A program made the position numbers and the translations under genes. Shown in pieces: positions 60,101 through 64,000 of a stretch of DNA of 64,000 bases. The stretch's first letter is position 1. Each line of letters begins with the position of its first letter. Source of the stretch: Pseudomonadota bacterium (GTDB taxonomy: Bacteria > Pseudomonadota > Gammaproteobacteria > Burkholderiales > Rhodocyclaceae); the NCBI GenBank assembly GCA_018241695.1, contig JAFEDH010000008.1, positions 1-64,000 on the forward strand, given 5' to 3'. A model generated the notes under the pieces. That model made no database searches. It saw only the letters and a program-made list of their open reading frames with translations, and was not told the DNA's origin.

Positions 60101-61272
60101 GCTTCAAGGAAATCAACGACAGCCAGGGGCACGATGCCGGCGACCAGGTACTGGTGGAGGTGGCGCACCGTCTTCAGGCCCAGACGCGCCAGGGCGAAAC
60201 CCTGGCGCGTCTGGGCGGGGATGAATTCACCCTGATCGTCGGCGATGCCCGGCCCGTCACCGCAAGCCGGGTGGCGGAGCGGATTGCCCGCGCTTTCGAC
60301 AAGCCTTTTCTGGTGGATGGCCGTCGATTCAACATCGGGGTCAGCATCGGCATCGCCCTCTATCCCGGCGATGGCGATACCGCCCAGGCCCTCATCTCCC
60401 GCGCCGACATGGCCATGTACCAGGCCAAGGCCCATGGTGGCGGTTATCACTTCTACAGCGCCGACATGAGCACGAGGCTCGATCACCGTCTGACCCTGGC
60501 CCAGGGCCTGGAACTGGCGCTGACCGAGAACCGGCTGCAGCTGTATTACCAGCCACAGGTGCGTCTGAGCGACAACCGGCTGATCGGTGCCGAGGTTCTG
60601 CTGCGCTGGCCCGACCCGGAACGGGGCTGGATCAGTCCCGCCGAATTCATTCCGGTGGCCGAAGAGCGCGGCATGATGGGGATGCTGGGGGAATGGATCC
60701 TCGATCAGGCCGCGCGCCAGCTCGCCGCCTGGCGCACGGCGGGGGTCGCACCGCCGGGCCGGCTGGCGGTGAACGTTTCCGCCCGGCAGCTTGCCCAGCC
60801 CCGTTTTGCCGAGACGGTGCAGGCCGTGATGGACCGGTACCGGCTGTCACCGGAGATGTTCGAGCTCGAACTGACGGAAAGCGCCCTGATGGACGATCCG
60901 GAGCATGCGGTCCGCCTGATGGACACGCTCAAGCAGAAGGGCTTCGCCATCGCCATCGACGATTTCGGTACCGGCTATTCCTCGCTTGCCTATCTCAAAC
61001 GATTCCCGGCCGACAAGCTCAAGATCGACATGTCCTTCGTCCGCGACATGCTCACCGACCGCAACGATCACAACATCGTCACCACCATCATCGCCATGGC
61101 CCGCAGCCTCGGTCTGGCAACCATCGCCGAGGGCGTCGAGGAGGCCGGCCAGTGCGAGCAGCTGCGCGCCCTCGGCTGCGACGAGGTGCAGGGGTATTAT
61201 TTCGGCCGCCCCGAACCCGCCGATGACTTCATCCGGCGCTGGTGCGACGTTTCCACCCCTACGCCGCCCTGA
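57187..61272 (+). CDS. SBP-PAS-GAF-GAF-PAS-GGDEF-EAL cyclic-di-GMP protein
   Basis: About 1361 residues if started at ATG 57187 (57142 and 57196 are alternatives; no clear ribosome-binding site). Order: N-terminal membrane segment, periplasmic SBP_bac_3-type domain (about 76-300), membrane helix (about 307-328), PAS (335-460), GAF (470-630), a second GAF-like region (650-800), PAS (800-920), GGDEF (930-1095) and EAL (1100-1350). GGDEF reads GGDEF (1010-1014) but the inhibitory site is RQGE. EAL reads EVLLR (E1136), with NVSARQ, ELTES and DDFGTGYSS intact. It should sense a periplasmic ligand and make or destroy cyclic di-GMP. Confidence 0.87.
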   Translation: MPDMSHSPRSPVSIPFRRIDAWRKTTVPHLAMACLLLACLLPFCRQPLAASAITATATTPTTATTPVAPGTPATPGALHVVLDDNYPPFIFRDSAGKATGFLVDLWDRWSQQTGVPVRLDPRPWPMAWAAMANGEADAIDAVFFTPERNQHLDFSRPYADVPVSVYTDAGIGGITDIASLRGMRVGTQSGDVCEEFLRRQGITTLRSYVTAEALISAAAGGEVKIFCLGDPAADYLLYRAGIASRFHKAFVVYSGQLHRAVRKGDRATLLRIERGFAVIPPGEMEALQRKWMGQPLASQAYSYLPHALIVVLVLGAAVFAWSLLLRRQVARRTRQLESEHAHLQTLIRSIPDMVWLKDTEGVYQYCNTTFEQFYDIPPTGITGKTDFDLVEADIARSFRHNDQIALAATTPCHFEERFGRGNNGHPVLTETIKTALRDGAGRVIGVLGIAHDITPHREMVEGLAQSNRALRILTEINRVLIRCTTRPQLVSDVCDILVHKGGYRLAWVGLVNEDAGRTVSFIAHASHVDEKFEPAPITWADTPAGQGPVGRCIRTDQPVITRRSDPALANSLWRNFAQRYGYHASIVLPLRNGAGIFGVLSIYAGQEDALHDDEVTLLTELADDLAFGMETLRQRNIHARAESAMASQAAALEGLVQDQSLQAIFKALMKTQVPGVRTGVLLLDPAGQHTLYGEIPDVPEGYVSMVRSGGPDPSQTIRSVDIATDPLWAEVRDPILALGLRACWLSPMHDDFGTLLGFLLMYWESVVRDPDEQAFHLTRIAVHTAILAVEYAGKAEALRRSEAHLAEAQRRIGLGSWEYDLASGHITWSAEMFRLFHQPPEHGPLRREEFALRLHPDDQPATRQYDADVTTGGEPRASFEFRSHPDLGPVRHFSGNITPIRAASGRVTALIGTVLDITERKQQEARIEQLAFYDTLTGLPHRALFADRLDQTLATAAREQHSVALFFLDLNRFKEINDSQGHDAGDQVLVEVAHRLQAQTRQGETLARLGGDEFTLIVGDARPVTASRVAERIARAFDKPFLVDGRRFNIGVSIGIALYPGDGDTAQALISRADMAMYQAKAHGGGYHFYSADMSTRLDHRLTLAQGLELALTENRLQLYYQPQVRLSDNRLIGAEVLLRWPDPERGWISPAEFIPVAEERGMMGMLGEWILDQAARQLAAWRTAGVAPPGRLAVNVSARQLAQPRFAETVQAVMDRYRLSPEMFELELTESALMDDPEHAVRLMDTLKQKGFAIAIDDFGTGYSSLAYLKRFPADKLKIDMSFVRDMLTDRNDHNIVTTIIAMARSLGLATIAEGVEEAGQCEQLRALGCDEVQGYYFGRPEPADDFIRRWCDVSTPTPP

Positions 61273-61341
61273 CGCCGCCCCTGGCCGGAAACCCCCCGCA
61301 CCGTCGTAGCCCACCACAGGCACCGCAGCCCGAACCGTCCG

Positions 61342-63170
<1,829 letters not shown>

Positions 63171-63174
<4 letters not shown>

Positions 63175-64000
63175 TCCGTATCGACGACCTTTGTCGCCAA
63201 TGGCAGTCCCTCGGTGCCCGGCCCGGCCATGTGGGGCGCATGCTGCGCGCCTGGATGCGGGCGCAGCCGCTCGAAGCCGGCCCGCGCCAGACCCAGAACA
63301 CGCTGCCCGCCGCCGTGCGTGAAGCCCTGCCGGCGCTCAACGCGGAGGTGGCGCGGCTGGCCCGTGTGGATTCCGAGCATCCCGGCGCCGATGGTTCCGC
63401 ACGCCTGCTGGTGAGCCTCGCCGACGGCCAGATGGTGGAGTCCGTGCTGCTGCCGCGCGAGGGCGTCTGCGTCTCCACCCAGGTCGGCTGCGCCGTGGGC
63501 TGCACCTTCTGCATGACCGGAAAAAGCGGCCTGCTGCGCCAGCTCGGCAGCGCCGAGATCGCCGCCCAGGTGGTGCTGGCCCGCGCCCGGCGGCCAGTGA
63601 AGAAGGTGGTGTTCATGGGCATGGGCGAGCCGGCCCACAATCTGGACAACGTGATGGAAGCCATCGAGCTGCTCGGCACCGCCGGCGGCATCGGCCACAA
63701 GAACCTGGTGTTCTCCACCGTGGGCGACCGGCGCGTGTTCGAACGCCTGCCGCAAGGCCCGGTGAAGCCGGCGCTGACGCTCTCGCTGCACACCACCCGG
63801 CATGAACTGCGGCGCCGGCTGTTGCCCAACGCCCCCGATCTGCGCCCGGAAACCCTGGTCGATCTGGCGGAGACCTACGCCCGCGCCACCGGCTATCCGG
63901 TCCAGTATCAATGGACCCTGATCGAGGGCGTGAACGACAGCGAGGCGGAGATGGACGCCATCGTCGCCCTGCTGCGCGGCAAATACGCGATGATGAACCT
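63171..64000 (+). CDS. RlmN/Cfr-family radical SAM RNA methyltransferase (partial)
   Basis: 276 residues are visible; the gene runs off the window. The radical SAM cysteines are C107, C111 and C114 (CxxxCxxC), with C100 in the position of the conserved cysteine that precedes them in RlmN. Members methylate adenosine in 23S rRNA or tRNA. The N-terminus ([19 protein letters not shown]) differs from the usual RlmN start. I suspect a paralog of rlmN, because in many betaproteobacteria rlmN lies next to ndk; this is not decided here. Confidence 0.85.

Overview
The window is chromosomal DNA of a high-GC (about 62-65% by eye) betaproteobacterium, probably of the Rhodocyclales/Nitrosomonadales type. 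The evidence is the gene orders mlaFEDACB-yadGH-ibaG-murA-hisGD, argDFG, rpsP-rimM-trmD-rplS, purN-DUF3108-rsmB, rpmB/rpmG-radC-coaBC and cysS-Ldt-ppiA-ppiB-lpxH, together with the family types of the proteins. The species cannot be named from the sequence alone. No rRNA operon, CRISPR array, insertion sequence or prophage was seen. One tRNA is present, tRNA-Thr(UGU). Genes are packed tightly, no gene-free stretch exceeds 300 bases, and many neighbours overlap by ATGA.

Layout. 0-2.9 kb (minus strand): a sigma-54 response regulator coupled to an ExeA-type ATPase that ends in a SPOR domain. 3.1-10 kb: a complete Mla phospholipid-transport operon, an ABC-2 exporter, IbaG and MurA, all concerned with the cell envelope. 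10-12 kb: hisG-hisD. 12-16 kb: a soluble NarX-like kinase, a NarL-like regulator and a diguanylate cyclase. 16-21 kb: tRNA-Thr, argD-argF-VOC-argG and small conserved genes (DUF2788, ppnP, yajQ). 21-27 kb: metY, a divergent cluster of two NTF2-fold proteins around a macrodomain gene, then acrylyl-CoA reductase and propionyl-CoA synthetase. 27-29 kb: the ribosomal/tRNA-modification operon. 29-46 kb: an M48 lipoprotein protease, a sterol-desaturase-family protein, HAD-hda, purM, the mutL-miaA-PilZ operon, DedA, purN-DUF3108-rsmB-PLD, an MscS channel and a fatty-acid desaturase with an unusual tail. 46-48 kb: rpmB-rpmG, radC, coaBC. 48.3-51.2 kb: a lower-GC patch of small VOC, hydrolase and SRPBCC genes. 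51.4-57 kb: cysS, a TPR protein and an L,D-transpeptidase sharing a C-terminal domain, two cyclophilins and lpxH. 57-64 kb: a very large SBP-PAS-GAF-GGDEF-EAL protein, recQ and a partial RlmN-like radical SAM methyltransferase.

How it works together. Most of the window is housekeeping: outer-membrane lipid asymmetry, peptidoglycan and lipid A synthesis, arginine and histidine synthesis, translation and DNA repair. Cyclic-di-GMP signalling recurs (one diguanylate cyclase, one GGDEF-EAL protein, a PilZ protein and a YajQ protein). The parts most worth following up are the NTF2/macrodomain/propionyl-CoA cluster, the VOC patch, the desaturase with a transposase-like tail, the paired C-terminal NTF2-like domains beside the L,D-transpeptidase, and the near-leaderless mutL promoter with an upstream palindrome. 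None of these is proven to be a new system by sequence reading alone.
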